A DNA stretch of 64,000 bases from Acidobacteriota bacterium (GTDB lineage: Bacteria > Acidobacteriota > UBA6911): NCBI GenBank assembly GCA_031271905.1, contig JAISUT010000014.1, positions 42,973 through 106,972 of the forward strand. Direction: 5' to 3'. A program made the position numbers and the translations under genes. This document shows, in pieces, positions 32,962 to 41,680 of this stretch. The notes below the pieces were generated by a model that was not told where the DNA came from, did not search any database, and was given only the letters and a program-made list of their open reading frames with translations. How positions within the stretch are numbered: position 1 is the first letter of the stretch; every line of letters begins with the position of its first letter.

Positions 32962-34905
32962 ATGCTACAAATCAAAGGGCTCGGCAAGGCGTTTCGCGGA
33001 GACTGGCTCTTCCGCTCGCTTGATTTCCAGATCAACGACCGCGACCGCGTGGGCCTGGTCGGGGACAACGGCACGGGGAAATCGACGCTGATGAAGATAC
33101 TCGCGGGACTGGCGACGGCGGACGAAGGCGACGCCGTCGGCGCCAAGGCCCTGACCTTCGGCTACCTGCCGCAGGACGGCCTTTTCGCGCGGGGGCGGCG
33201 GCTGCTGGAGGAGACGTTGACCGTGTTCGCGTCCTTGCAGGCGATGCAGGAGGAGATCCGCGCCCTGGAGCAAGAGCTCGCCGACCTCGCCCCCGACGCC
33301 CCGGAGCATGAAAAGAAGATGGAGCGCTACGCCGCCCTCTCGGGCGAATTCCAGATGCGGGAGGGGTATTCGCTCGAAGCCAAGGCGGGGGCGGTGCTAC
33401 AGGGGCTGGGCTTCTCGAAGGACGACATGGGGCGCCCCTGCGAGGATTTCAGCGGCGGCTGGCAGATGCGCATCGCGCTGGCCAAGCTCCTTTTGCAGCA
33501 GCCGAACCTGCTGTTGCTGGACGAGCCGACCAACCACCTCGACCTGGAGGCGCGCAACTGGCTGGAGGGCTACCTGCAAGCCTATCCGCACGCCTTGATG
33601 ATGGTCTCGCACGACCGCTATTTCCTAGACGCCACGGTAGACCGCATCATGGAGATACGCAACCGCACCGTCCACTTCTACCGGGGCAACTACGAGGATT
33701 TCACGCGCCAGCAAAAGGAGCGCGTGGCGCAACTCCATGCCGCCTACGAGGCGCAGCAGAAGGAGATCGCCCGCATCAACGCCTTCGCAGACCGCTTCCG
33801 CTACAAGGCGACCAAGGCGGCGCAGGTGCAGAGCCGCCTGAAGGAGCTGGAGCGCATGGAGCGCATCGAGATCCCGCCCGAGGCGAAGCCGATGCGCCTC
33901 CGCTTCCCGGAGGGGCCGCGCACGGGGCGCACTGTGCTGGAGCTGGACGACGTGAGCGCGGGCTACGGCGGCACGATGGTCTTCCGCGACATGGGCTTCA
34001 TCCTGGAGAAAGGCGACCGCGTCGCCCTCGTGGGGCCGAACGGCGCGGGGAAATCGACGCTGATGAAGGTCTTGGCGGGGCGGCTGCCCCTCGCCAAGGG
34101 GGAGCGGCGGGAGGGGCGCAACGTCATCGTCTCCTACTTCTCGCAGGATCAGGACGACCTGCTCTCCTCGACCAAGACCGTCTGGGACGAGGTCTACTCC
34201 GTGGCGCCGAGCCACGTCGTGCCGCAACTGCGCACGATGCTCGGCTGCTTCCTCTTTTCCGGCGACGCCATCGAGAAACCGGTCGGGGTGCTGAGCGGCG
34301 GCGAGCGGAGCCGCCTGGTGCTTTGCAAACTCCTGTTCTCGCCCGCCAACTGCCTGCTGCTGGACGAGCCGACGAACCACCTCGACATCAAGTCCAAGGA
34401 CATCCTGATGGACGCCTTGGGCGATTACGGCGGGACGCTGGTCTTCGTCAGCCACGACCGCTATTTCCTCGACGGGCTGGCGACCAAGGTTCTGGAGATC
34501 GGCGGCGGGACGGCGACCGCCTACGTCGGCAACTACGAGGACTACCTGCGCAAGAAGGCCGTGGAGGACGGGGGGGGGGCCGCCGCGACCTCGACAACCG
34601 CGACGCCCGCGCCGCCAACGGCGGCATCGGCGGCGCCCACCCCGCCCGAGCCGCGCAAGAAGAAGGTGAACCCGTACAAGATCAAGCAGGTCGCCGACCA
34701 GATCGCAAAGGTCGAGGGGGAGATACAACTGCACGAGACCCGCATCGCGGTGCTCAACCAGATGCTGGCGTCCGAGGAGCTCTACCGCGACCGCCAGCTC
34801 TTCCGCAACACCATGGACGAGCACGACCGGCTCGAAAAAGACCTCTCCGTCCGCATGGGCGAGTGGGAGCGGCTGAACGCGGACCTGGAGGCGTTGCAGG
34901 GGTAG
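32962..34905 (+). CDS. ABC-F family ATPase (Uup/YheS type)
   Basis: A 647-residue soluble protein with two ABC domains and no membrane part; ABC-F proteins bind the ribosome E site and act in translation or antibiotic protection. Domain 1: Walker A GDNGTGKST near 36, signature DFSGGWQMR near 160, Walker B LLLLDEPTNHLD. Linker (about 235-310) rich in Arg, Lys and Glu. Domain 2: GPNGAGKST near 358, LSGGERSR near 445, LLLDEPTNHLD. The C-terminus has a Pro/Ala-rich linker and a coiled coil (from IKQVADQIAKVEGEI), as in Uup and YheS. GGGGAGG precedes the ATG. Confidence 0.93.
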   Translation: MLQIKGLGKAFRGDWLFRSLDFQINDRDRVGLVGDNGTGKSTLMKILAGLATADEGDAVGAKALTFGYLPQDGLFARGRRLLEETLTVFASLQAMQEEIRALEQELADLAPDAPEHEKKMERYAALSGEFQMREGYSLEAKAGAVLQGLGFSKDDMGRPCEDFSGGWQMRIALAKLLLQQPNLLLLDEPTNHLDLEARNWLEGYLQAYPHALMMVSHDRYFLDATVDRIMEIRNRTVHFYRGNYEDFTRQQKERVAQLHAAYEAQQKEIARINAFADRFRYKATKAAQVQSRLKELERMERIEIPPEAKPMRLRFPEGPRTGRTVLELDDVSAGYGGTMVFRDMGFILEKGDRVALVGPNGAGKSTLMKVLAGRLPLAKGERREGRNVIVSYFSQDQDDLLSSTKTVWDEVYSVAPSHVVPQLRTMLGCFLFSGDAIEKPVGVLSGGERSRLVLCKLLFSPANCLLLDEPTNHLDIKSKDILMDALGDYGGTLVFVSHDRYFLDGLATKVLEIGGGTATAYVGNYEDYLRKKAVEDGGGAAATSTTATPAPPTAASAAPTPPEPRKKKVNPYKIKQVADQIAKVEGEIQLHETRIAVLNQMLASEELYRDRQLFRNTMDEHDRLEKDLSVRMGEWERLNADLEALQG

Positions 34906-34955
34906 CGGGGGCGGCGCGGTTTGCCGCCGATCGCCGCCCCGCCTGACGCGAGGGG

Positions 34956-35354
34956 CTACTTCAGCAGGACCCCGTTGGGCACCTCTTCGGCGAACGTCGC
35001 CAAGACGGGCTTGCCGCCGACAGACGCCGCCACGACCATGCCGTTGGACTCCACCCCCATGAGCTTCGCGGGCTTCAGGTTCGCCACCAGCACGATCTTC
35101 TTGCCGGGCAGGGCTTCGGGCGCGTAACCTTCCGCGATGCCGGCGACGACCTGCCGCTGCTCGGAGCCGAGGTCCACCTTGAGTTTTATCAGCTTCTTCG
35201 ACCCCTTGATCTTCTCCGCCTCCAATATCTGCCCGACGCGCAACTGGACTTTGGCGAAATCCTCGATGGAGATGCGCGCGTCGGCGGGAGCCGCCGCAGG
35301 GGCGGCCAAGCCGTCCAAACCCGGTATCTGAAAAGATGTGATCGCTTCCGACAT
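34956..35354 (-). CDS. Stand-alone tRNA-binding (EMAPII/Trbp111-like) protein
   Basis: A 132-residue protein equal to the C-terminal tRNA-binding domain of methionyl-tRNA synthetase. After an Ala/Pro-rich start come FAKVQLRVGQILEAEKIKGSKKLIKL in outline, VDLGSEQRQVVAGIAEGY, IVLVANLKPAKLMGVESNGMVVAA. Such free domains (Trbp111) bind tRNA as dimers, or work with a MetRS that lacks this domain. MetRS is not in the window. GGAGGG precedes the ATG. It converges with the ABC-F gene. Confidence 0.88.
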   Translation of the reverse strand: MSEAITSFQIPGLDGLAAPAAAPADARISIEDFAKVQLRVGQILEAEKIKGSKKLIKLKVDLGSEQRQVVAGIAEGYAPEALPGKKIVLVANLKPAKLMGVESNGMVVAASVGGKPVLATFAEEVPNGVLLK

Positions 35355-35395
35355 GTCCCTCCGCTCCTTCCTCTAGCTTAAGTTGCCACCGTCTG

Positions 35396-35420
35396 TCAAA
35401 ACCCCCGGACGCCGCGTCGC
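35396..35420. repeat. Degenerate half of the dispersed palindromic repeat
   Basis: The sequence AAAACCCCCGGACGCCGCG is close to the left half of copy D (46330-46392). It is directly after the larC stop region and before the tRNA-binding protein gene start. No matching right arm remains. Confidence 0.4.
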
Positions 35421-35429
35421 GTCACCGCG

Positions 35430-36647
35430 TCATTGCTTGTTGCGCAGGTACCCGTGCAGCGCCGCCGCCTGTATGTCCTTCAGCGGCACCCCGGCCTCCT
35501 TCGCCAGCCGCCGGCAATCCTCGAACTCCGGCACGAAGTTGACCGGCTTGCCGTCCAGCGAGGACACCTTCATCGACACCGGGCCGTATTTCGTCCAGAC
35601 CTCCTCGAAATCCCGCCGGAGCGTGATCCGGTCTGCGACCGTGTAACGGATGCCGATGGTCGTCGTCTCGCGGAAGACGACCTCGGCGAAGCGCCGGATG
35701 TCCCCGACGGCGCAGACGCAGGTGACCTTCAGCGCCGGACGGTTCTTCTTCATGCAGATCGGCGTGGCGAAGACGTCCAGCGCCCCCTCCTCCAGCGCCT
35801 TCTCCTGGAAATAGCCGTAGGCTTGCGGCGTCATGTCGTCGATGGTCGCCTCGATGACCGCCACCTGGTCGCCGCCCGCCTCCGACGCCTGTGGCGCGGC
35901 GTCAACCGCCGCGCCGACGCTGACGCGCAGGACGTTGGCACCGCCCGGCGTCTCGCGCGCCCCCGCGCCGTAACCGGTCGCGAAGACCTTCATCGCGGGA
36001 CGCGCGCCGAACTCCCCCGCCAGCGTCCTCAGCAACGTCGCCCCGGTGGGGGTGGTCAGCTCCCCCGCCACCTTGTTGGAGAAGGTCGGCACCCCCTGGA
36101 GCAAAGCCTCCGCCGCCGGCCCCGGCACCGGGTAGGTGCCGTGCTGGCAGTCCAGCGTCCCCTGCCCGACGTTCACCGCCGAGGAGACCACGCGCATGGA
36201 GCGCAACGGCTCCATGGCGATCATCGCCCCCACGATATCGACGATGGAGTCCACCGCACCGACCTCGTGGAAATGCACATGGTCGGCGGGGCGCCCGTGC
36301 ACCTTCCCCTCCGCCTCCGCCAAGCGGCGAAACGCCTCGATGGACTTTTCTTTGACCCAGGGGGAGAGGCGGCTCCCTTCGATCATGGCGCGGATGTCCG
36401 AGAAGTGCCGATGGTCGTGCCCGTGCCCCACCTCGACATCGAACTTGGTCGCCTGTATCCCCGAGCGGGCGCATTTCCGCGCCGAAAGCCTGTAGTTGTC
36501 CAGGGGGAGCAGGCTCAATTTCTCCCGCAGCTCCTCAAAGTCGAAGCCGAGGTCGAGCAGGGCGCCGACCAGCATGTCGCCGCTCGCCCCCGAGTTGGGT
36601 TCGATGAGCAGGATGTCGCCGGACAGGTACGGTGGAGTATTGGTCAT
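35430..36647 (-). CDS. larC: LarC, nickel insertase for nickel-pincer nucleotide
   Basis: A 405-residue protein of the LarC family, which puts nickel into the pyridinium bis-thiocarboxylate cofactor of lactate racemase using CTP. Visible blocks: LIEPNSGASGDMLVGALLDLGFDFEEL at the start, His-rich EVGHGHDHRHFSDIRAMIE near 80, VHFHEVGAVDSIVDIVGA near 130, GTYPVPGPAAEALLQGVP near 175, ELTTPTGATLLRTLA near 195, and ATIDDMTPQAYGYFQEKALE near 275. It is a single uninterrupted gene, unlike lactobacilli where LarC1/LarC2 are joined by frameshift. larB, larE and larA are not here. The ATG at 36647 has GGGAG upstream. Confidence 0.93.
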   Translation of the reverse strand: MTNTPPYLSGDILLIEPNSGASGDMLVGALLDLGFDFEELREKLSLLPLDNYRLSARKCARSGIQATKFDVEVGHGHDHRHFSDIRAMIEGSRLSPWVKEKSIEAFRRLAEAEGKVHGRPADHVHFHEVGAVDSIVDIVGAMIAMEPLRSMRVVSSAVNVGQGTLDCQHGTYPVPGPAAEALLQGVPTFSNKVAGELTTPTGATLLRTLAGEFGARPAMKVFATGYGAGARETPGGANVLRVSVGAAVDAAPQASEAGGDQVAVIEATIDDMTPQAYGYFQEKALEEGALDVFATPICMKKNRPALKVTCVCAVGDIRRFAEVVFRETTTIGIRYTVADRITLRRDFEEVWTKYGPVSMKVSSLDGKPVNFVPEFEDCRRLAKEAGVPLKDIQAAALHGYLRNKQ

Positions 36648-36838
36648 TCGCGGCTCCCGGGCCCGAGGCGTTCGCGCAACGAGGCGCCCCCCCGGACGGA
36701 AAAGGTTCAGTCTAGGCGCCGGACGCCGTGAAGTCAAGACAAGTCGCGCGGCGCCATCATTTTCCCAATGCGCGCATGGCGTCGGCGCCCGCCGGTTCCC
36801 GAAGCCCCGTAAAAAATGGGGATGGTCGGTGCCGCCCC

Positions 36839-36867
36839 TTGACGCGGCACGGGCGCAGGTCTATACT
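36839..36867 (+). promoter_or_regulatory. Strong sigma-70 promoter of the initiator tRNA
   Basis: -35 TTGACG (36839-36844), a 17-base spacer, -10 TATACT (36862-36867). Transcription would start about 36875, some 15 bases before the tRNA. It is the best sigma-70 promoter in the window and gives the housekeeping consensus of this organism. Confidence 0.85.
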
Positions 36868-36889
36868 ATGGCTCGTTGTTTGACATTGG

Positions 36890-36966
<77 letters not shown>

Positions 36967-37181
36967 ACGCCTGTCCAAAGCAATCCCCCCCCGGTTCAAG
37001 ACATCCGCCGAAGCCGCGGTTTTCATGCGGTCTCGCCGTCCCATGACAATGCAATGGAAGCCACCGGCAATTTGTTGGCATGAAAACGGGAAAACGCCGA
37101 CAGCGGGAAGCCGATGCCGACAATTCGGCGGGAGGCGGCGTTTATGCGGTTGCCGGACGTGGGGGTGGAGGGACCGAGGCG

Positions 37182-37673
37182 TCACGGGGCGCGCCCAATG
37201 CTGTCAAGGCGCCAATCCCCTTCCCCGCTTTTCGACAATGCGAAGGTCAGGCGTTGCGGCTCGACCGGCTCGCCGAGGTTCTCGACCCGCACGTTGACGA
37301 CGACCGTCGCCGCACCGCCGCCGACGAGCTTGACGTCTCGCCGGGAGAAATCGAAGCCCACTGCAAACCCGGGGTTCCGTCGCTTGGCGGAGAGGATGGC
37401 GCGCAACAGCTCGTCGCGCCCGAATCGCCGCCGCCATTCGCGCCCGTCGCGCAGGACGGTGACGTCCACATCCGGCGCGAGCAGCGGCTTGAGCGCCGCC
37501 CCGGCCAGCGCCATGTCCAGCCCCGCGCCCGACGGCTGCGAAATCCGCCCCTCCAACTCGCGCAACACCTTTTGCACACGGCGCTCGTCGGCGAAGGCGA
37601 ACCAGTTGTAGAGCGCGGCGCCGAGGGTGGCCACCGCCAGCGCCGCGACCGCCGCTTTAAAGGATTTCGGCAT
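37182..37673 (-). CDS. Exported protein, possible NTF2/SnoaL-like fold
   Basis: A 163-residue protein with an N-terminal membrane anchor or signal (AAVAALAVATLGAALYNWFAF). The remainder (RVQKVLRELEGRI, DVDVTVLRDGREWRRRFGRDEL, VVVNVRVENLGEP, GDWRLDSIG) resembles an NTF2-like cone in pattern, by eye only. It follows the HAMP-like membrane protein gene by six bases on the same strand, so the two are probably one unit with the potassium genes upstream. AGGGG before the ATG. Function unknown. Confidence 0.7.
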   Translation of the reverse strand: MPKSFKAAVAALAVATLGAALYNWFAFADERRVQKVLRELEGRISQPSGAGLDMALAGAALKPLLAPDVDVTVLRDGREWRRRFGRDELLRAILSAKRRNPGFAVGFDFSRRDVKLVGGGAATVVVNVRVENLGEPVEPQRLTFALSKSGEGDWRLDSIGRAP

Positions 37674-37679
37674 GTCGCG

Positions 37680-38393
37680 TCACCCCTGTGGCGGCGGAGC
37701 GCCGTCGGCGGCATCCTGCCGTCCGCGCGTCCAGCAGGTGCGTTCGTCCAAGATGGCGTTCAGACCGGTGAATATCGCATGGAAGTCGCGGGAGACGCCC
37801 TCGCCGCCGACGCCGCCGCACCGCCGGAGCAGGTCGCCCCGCCCGTGCGCCAACACCACGTCGTGCAGCTCCTCCAGCGGCGCGGCGATGCGCCGGGTGA
37901 AGTTGCGGATGAAGACCAACCCCGCGACGAACACCAAGGTCGCCATCACGACCACGCCCCACGCGCCCGCGCGCCCCAGGTGTTGCGCCCGCCGGTCGGC
38001 GTCCGACATGGCCTTGACGTTGATGATGTAGAGCCGGTTGATCTCGCCGATCAACTCCTTTTTGGCGGCGGCGTCCCCCGCGAGGGCGGCGGGCGCCGTC
38101 TGGCGGATGCGCGCCAGCGTCTCCGGCTCCCCGCTCTCGGTGGTGTTGGCGCCAGCGTCCTCCAAGGTCTGGCGGAAGCGCCCCCGCATCTCGTCCGTGA
38201 ACGGCGCATCCCCCGCCTCGGCGAGGATGGCGAGCATGCCCGCCGAGGCTTGCAGCGACCGCTCGTTGCGCTCGATGATGACGGCGATGGCGGGGGACAT
38301 GCGGGTGAAGAGGCCGATGACGCCGAAAGCCATCAGGAGGTTCAGGCCCACCAGCAACCATGCCCCGACGCGAATGAACTTGGCGATGTACAT
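37680..38393 (-). CDS. Two-helix membrane protein with HAMP-like segment
   Basis: A 237-residue inner-membrane protein: helix 1 GAWLLVGLNLLMAFGVIGLF, a periplasmic four-helix-like region of about 120 residues, helix 2 WGVVVMATLVFVAGLVFIRNF, then TRRIAAPLEELHDVV, which looks like the start of a HAMP domain, and a short cytoplasmic tail. The layout is that of a chemoreceptor or histidine-kinase sensor cut short before any output domain. It is four bases from the TrkA-type gene, so it belongs to the potassium gene cluster. Role unknown; a sensor adaptor is possible. Confidence 0.7.
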   Translation of the reverse strand: MYIAKFIRVGAWLLVGLNLLMAFGVIGLFTRMSPAIAVIIERNERSLQASAGMLAILAEAGDAPFTDEMRGRFRQTLEDAGANTTESGEPETLARIRQTAPAALAGDAAAKKELIGEINRLYIINVKAMSDADRRAQHLGRAGAWGVVVMATLVFVAGLVFIRNFTRRIAAPLEELHDVVLAHGRGDLLRRCGGVGGEGVSRDFHAIFTGLNAILDERTCWTRGRQDAADGAPPPQG

Positions 38394-38397
38394 GGCG

Positions 38398-39060
38398 CTA
38401 CGCCTCCGCCGCCAGTTTGGCGATGGACGCCTCGCCCGAGACGATCACTATCCTGTCCCCCTTCTCCAGCGGCATCGTCGGCACGGGGCGCAGGATCTTC
38501 CCCGGCTCCCCCCGCCGGACGGCGACCACCATGACGTCGTAGCGCCTCGGCAGCTCCAGCTCCACCAGGTTCCTCCCCTCCATGAATGCGGGCAATTCCA
38601 GCTCCGCCAGGTGCAGGTCGCCGTCCAGCGGCATGTCCGCGATGATGTTGCGGAACATCAGCCGGTTGGAGAAGCGCTGGCCGAACTCCTCCTCGGGGTT
38701 GACCACCAGGTGCGCGCCGACCAGTTGCAGGATGCGGCGGTGCATGGGGCTGTTGGCGCGGCTGACGATCCAAGGCGCGCCCATCTGCCGCAGGAGCGCG
38801 GTGCAGACGATGGACGATTCGCGGGAGTCGTCGCCGATGGCGCAAACCGAGCAGTCGCGCCGGCGCGGCTGGAGCCGCCCGAGCTCCGCCTCGTCGGTGG
38901 CGTCGATGGTCACCGCCTCGGTGACGAAACCCGCCGCCTCCTCCACCAGGTTCTTGCGCCGGTCGCCGGCGATGATCTCCACGCCTTTGCCGGAAAGGGT
39001 GCGGGCAAGGGACATGCCGAACTGCCCGAGCCCGATGATAAGCATTTGCTGTCGCGCCAT
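38398..39060 (-). CDS. TrkA/KtrA-type potassium channel regulatory subunit
   Basis: A 220-residue cytoplasmic RCK protein. N-terminal Rossmann domain with the nucleotide loop IIGLGQFGMSLARTL near residue 10 and Asp/Arg in GDRRKN; C-terminal TrkA_C domain (from about 135, LHLAELELPAF to KGDRIVIVSG). Such subunits gate TrkH/KtrB channels in response to ATP/ADP or NAD(H). The matching membrane subunit is the preceding gene (39183-41267). The ATG at 39060 is preferred to a GTG three codons upstream, because AGAGGTG is six bases before the ATG. Confidence 0.92.
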   Translation of the reverse strand: MARQQMLIIGLGQFGMSLARTLSGKGVEIIAGDRRKNLVEEAAGFVTEAVTIDATDEAELGRLQPRRRDCSVCAIGDDSRESSIVCTALLRQMGAPWIVSRANSPMHRRILQLVGAHLVVNPEEEFGQRFSNRLMFRNIIADMPLDGDLHLAELELPAFMEGRNLVELELPRRYDVMVVAVRRGEPGKILRPVPTMPLEKGDRIVIVSGEASIAKLAAEA

Positions 39061-39076
39061 GGTCTTCACCTCTTTA

Positions 39077-39118
39077 GGGAACCTCTAAAAACCCCGGACG
39101 AGGTTTTCCAAGGCTCCC
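39077..39118. repeat. Dispersed palindromic repeat, short copy C
   Basis: GGGAACCTCTAAAAACC at the left arm and GAGGTTTTCCAAGGCTCCC at the right; the inner core of other copies is mostly deleted. It lies between the TrkH-type and TrkA-type genes of one operon, so here it is inside a transcription unit. Confidence 0.75.
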
Positions 39119-39182
39119 TTTAGCTAAACCGCATCGTAATCGACGTCAACCCGCCGCGCATTCTACGGCGTTCCGAACCGCC

Positions 39183-41267
39183 TCAGGTCAGGGTTATGTG
39201 CGCATCGAGGTAGCCCGCCCCCGAGGCGGGCCTTTCCTCGCTCAGCAGCATGAACAGGGTCATGGGCCCCACCCTGCCTATGAACATGGCGGTCATGATG
39301 ACGACCTTCCCGGCGAAGTCCAAGGCGCCGGTGGCGCCGAGGGACATCCCCACCGTCCCGAGCGCAGAGACCGCCTCGAACGCCAACTCCCGCACCGGTA
39401 TCTGCTGCGTGAGCTCCAGCACGAGCAGCGTGGCGAACAGCGTGAGCATCCCCGAGAAGGTGATGGCGGCGGCCTGGTAGACGGTGGCGGGGGGTATCCT
39501 CCGCTTGTGTACGGTGATATGCCGGTGTCCGGTGATGCCGGTCCAGAAGGTCAGCGCCAGCACGGCGAGCGTGGTGGTCTTGATGCCGCCCGCCGTGCTC
39601 CCGGGGCTGCCGCCGACGAACATCAAAAACAGCATGATGAGGTAGATGGGGCTCCCCGTCACGCCCAAGTCCACCGAGTTGAAGCCGGCGGTGCGCACGA
39701 CGGCGGACTGGAACCAGGCGTTGTGCACCTTGTCCACGACGGGGAGCCCCCCCAGGCAACCGTTCCATTCCAAGGCGAGGAAGGCCACCGTGCCAAAAAG
39801 CAGCAACGCCAGCGTGGTCGCCAAGACCATGCGCACCATCAACGGCACCGGTCGCCGCCTGAGCCACCGGGGAAGCGCCAGGACGACGGCGGGCGCCAAT
39901 CCGCCGCAGATGATCAGCAGCGCCACCGTGTGCAGGACGAACGGGTTCGAGCGGTAGGCGACCATGCTGTCGGCGCCGAGGGTGAAGCCCGCGTTGCAGA
40001 ACGCCGACACGGCGATGAAGCACCCCTGCCAGAGGGCCTCGCCCGGCGGCATGCCGGCGGCGGCGAAAAACAGGGTCAGCAGGCATGCGCCGACCCCTTC
40101 GATGGCGAAGGTCACGCGGACGACCGACATCAGGGAGTCCATCAGGTCGCGCCGCCCGGAGTCGTCGCCGGAGTCGGAGAGCGCCGACAGGAGGACTTCC
40201 TGGCGCAGGCTGATGCGGCGGCCGAGGACGTGCATGAACACGGCGGCCGAGGACATGATGCCCAGCCCCCCGAGCTGTATCAGCAGCATCATGAAGAACT
40301 GCCCAGCCGGCGCGAGCGCCGCCGAAAGCTCGAACAGGGACAGCCCGGTGACGCAGACGGCGCTCAGCGCCATGAAGGCGGCGTCCACCGGGGCGAAGGC
40401 GCCGGGGTGGCGGGTGGCGATCGGCAGCAGCAACAGCACCGTCCCCAGGAGGCCGAGGGCGATGAAGGTCGTGATCAGGCTCCGCTCCGGGTGGTTTATG
40501 ATCGACGCCCAGACCGACTCGCCGTCCTCCGCATCCCCGCCATCCCTGAAAAGCAGGAGTATCAGGAAGGTCGGCAGCGGCACCAAGACCGCCGTGGAGC
40601 GGATGTAGCCGCCGACGCACGCCAGCACAGTCCCGGCGAAGAGCGCGACCACCAGGGCGGCGCGCAGGACGCCGAGCCAGCGCCCACGCCCACGCCCCAG
40701 GCGCAGCAACCAGGCGAACAGGAGCCCCTGGCTGAAGATGGAGGCGGCGGCGATCGGGATGCCGTGGAAAGGCTCGCTGGAGCCGGCAAGCAGCGAGGCG
40801 AACGCCAACAGCGCCGGGACGGGCGCCGCCCAGCGCGCGCGCCGCAACCCGTACCATGGCTGGAGGCGCACGGCGCGCGGCACCGGCTCGAAACGCACGT
40901 CGCGCAGGAAGAATGCGGAGAAGGTCAAGACCACCGCCCAGAGCAGCGTGGTGGAGGGGGATGCCGCGAGGAGCGGCGTCGCCGCCACCGTGAACGTCCC
41001 CAGCGCCGCATAGACCCACGCCCTGCCCCATCCCGGATTGCGCGACAGCGACAGCGCCCCCGCGAGGCAGCAGCACATGCTCGCAACCGAGGCGACCGCG
41101 CGCCAGAACGCCCAGTCCCATCCGGGGGACAGCAACGCCTGCGGCGCCCCCATCGCCAAGACCGCGCCGGGCGCCAGCGTCAGCAACAGCCCTTCGATCC
41201 CCGCCTGCCGCCGAGGCGCGGCCGGGAGCCGGGCGGCGACCGCCGCAGATGCAATGTCACGGAACAT
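39183..41267 (-). CDS. TrkH/KtrB-type potassium transporter with long N-terminal membrane extension
   Basis: A 694-residue polytopic membrane protein. From about residue 255 it is a standard TrkH/KtrB with four pore loops, each with its central Gly: SAVCVTGLSLFE, SAFCNAGFTLGA, AVVRTAGFNSVD, SALGTVGMSLGA. The first 250 residues add about seven to eight helices rich in Ala and Leu that the core family lacks. It probably carries sodium-coupled or gated potassium uptake together with the TrkA-type subunit downstream. GAGGGAG before the ATG sets the start. Confidence 0.92.
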   Translation of the reverse strand: MFRDIASAAVAARLPAAPRRQAGIEGLLLTLAPGAVLAMGAPQALLSPGWDWAFWRAVASVASMCCCLAGALSLSRNPGWGRAWVYAALGTFTVAATPLLAASPSTTLLWAVVLTFSAFFLRDVRFEPVPRAVRLQPWYGLRRARWAAPVPALLAFASLLAGSSEPFHGIPIAAASIFSQGLLFAWLLRLGRGRGRWLGVLRAALVVALFAGTVLACVGGYIRSTAVLVPLPTFLILLLFRDGGDAEDGESVWASIINHPERSLITTFIALGLLGTVLLLLPIATRHPGAFAPVDAAFMALSAVCVTGLSLFELSAALAPAGQFFMMLLIQLGGLGIMSSAAVFMHVLGRRISLRQEVLLSALSDSGDDSGRRDLMDSLMSVVRVTFAIEGVGACLLTLFFAAAGMPPGEALWQGCFIAVSAFCNAGFTLGADSMVAYRSNPFVLHTVALLIICGGLAPAVVLALPRWLRRRPVPLMVRMVLATTLALLLFGTVAFLALEWNGCLGGLPVVDKVHNAWFQSAVVRTAGFNSVDLGVTGSPIYLIMLFLMFVGGSPGSTAGGIKTTTLAVLALTFWTGITGHRHITVHKRRIPPATVYQAAAITFSGMLTLFATLLVLELTQQIPVRELAFEAVSALGTVGMSLGATGALDFAGKVVIMTAMFIGRVGPMTLFMLLSEERPASGAGYLDAHITLT

Positions 41268-41680
41268 TCGGTCTCCCTCGGATGTCCCCCTCTACCTTGG
41301 GGACAAGCCCCTAATTATTTCAAATCCCCCCGTTTTTTCAACCCGCACGGGAACAGAACTTTACCGCCGAACTCCGGGCGTCGGGAAAAACCCGCAGGTC
41401 GCAGGGGCGAACGCCCGTCCATCCGCCGTACATCGAGTGTAAAAAAAATAGACAGTTGATAAATGCACGATCTACAACACTTAGCAGATTCTAAAGGCGA
41501 AGTGTCTAATTTGTTTACATGGTTGGCATTGGCGAAACGCAGGCACCGCTACGTTTTATTATTGATAATAAACAAGTTGCGTCATATTTTAAATCCTGGC
41601 ACATGAATTGCGTTATTACAGACGGCTGTTGTTTTCGCAGCCGGTGTCAGACGCGGGAGATTCGGAAAGGAACGGATGCC
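41268..41680. other. Intergenic region with sigma-54 promoter
   Basis: About 410 bases, AT-rich from 41440 to 41640, between the divergent potassium-transporter and sigma-factor genes. It carries the -24/-12 element at 41597-41611. The frame of the sigma factor is open from 41519 but that part has poor coding character. No other gene seen. Confidence 0.6.
41597..41611 (+). promoter_or_regulatory. Sigma-54 (RpoN) promoter upstream of the ECF sigma factor
   Basis: TGGCAC, five bases, TTGC: an exact -24/-12 element (TGGCAC-N5-TTGC), 70 bases before the ATG at 41681. The expected start is about 41622. Transcription from it would need an enhancer-binding activator; none is encoded nearby. Confidence 0.75.

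Noticed and set aside
41519..41680. N-terminal extension of the ECF sigma factor to 41519
   Set aside because: It would cover the sigma-54 promoter and AT-rich leader and has no coding character; the ATG at 41681 has a ribosome site.
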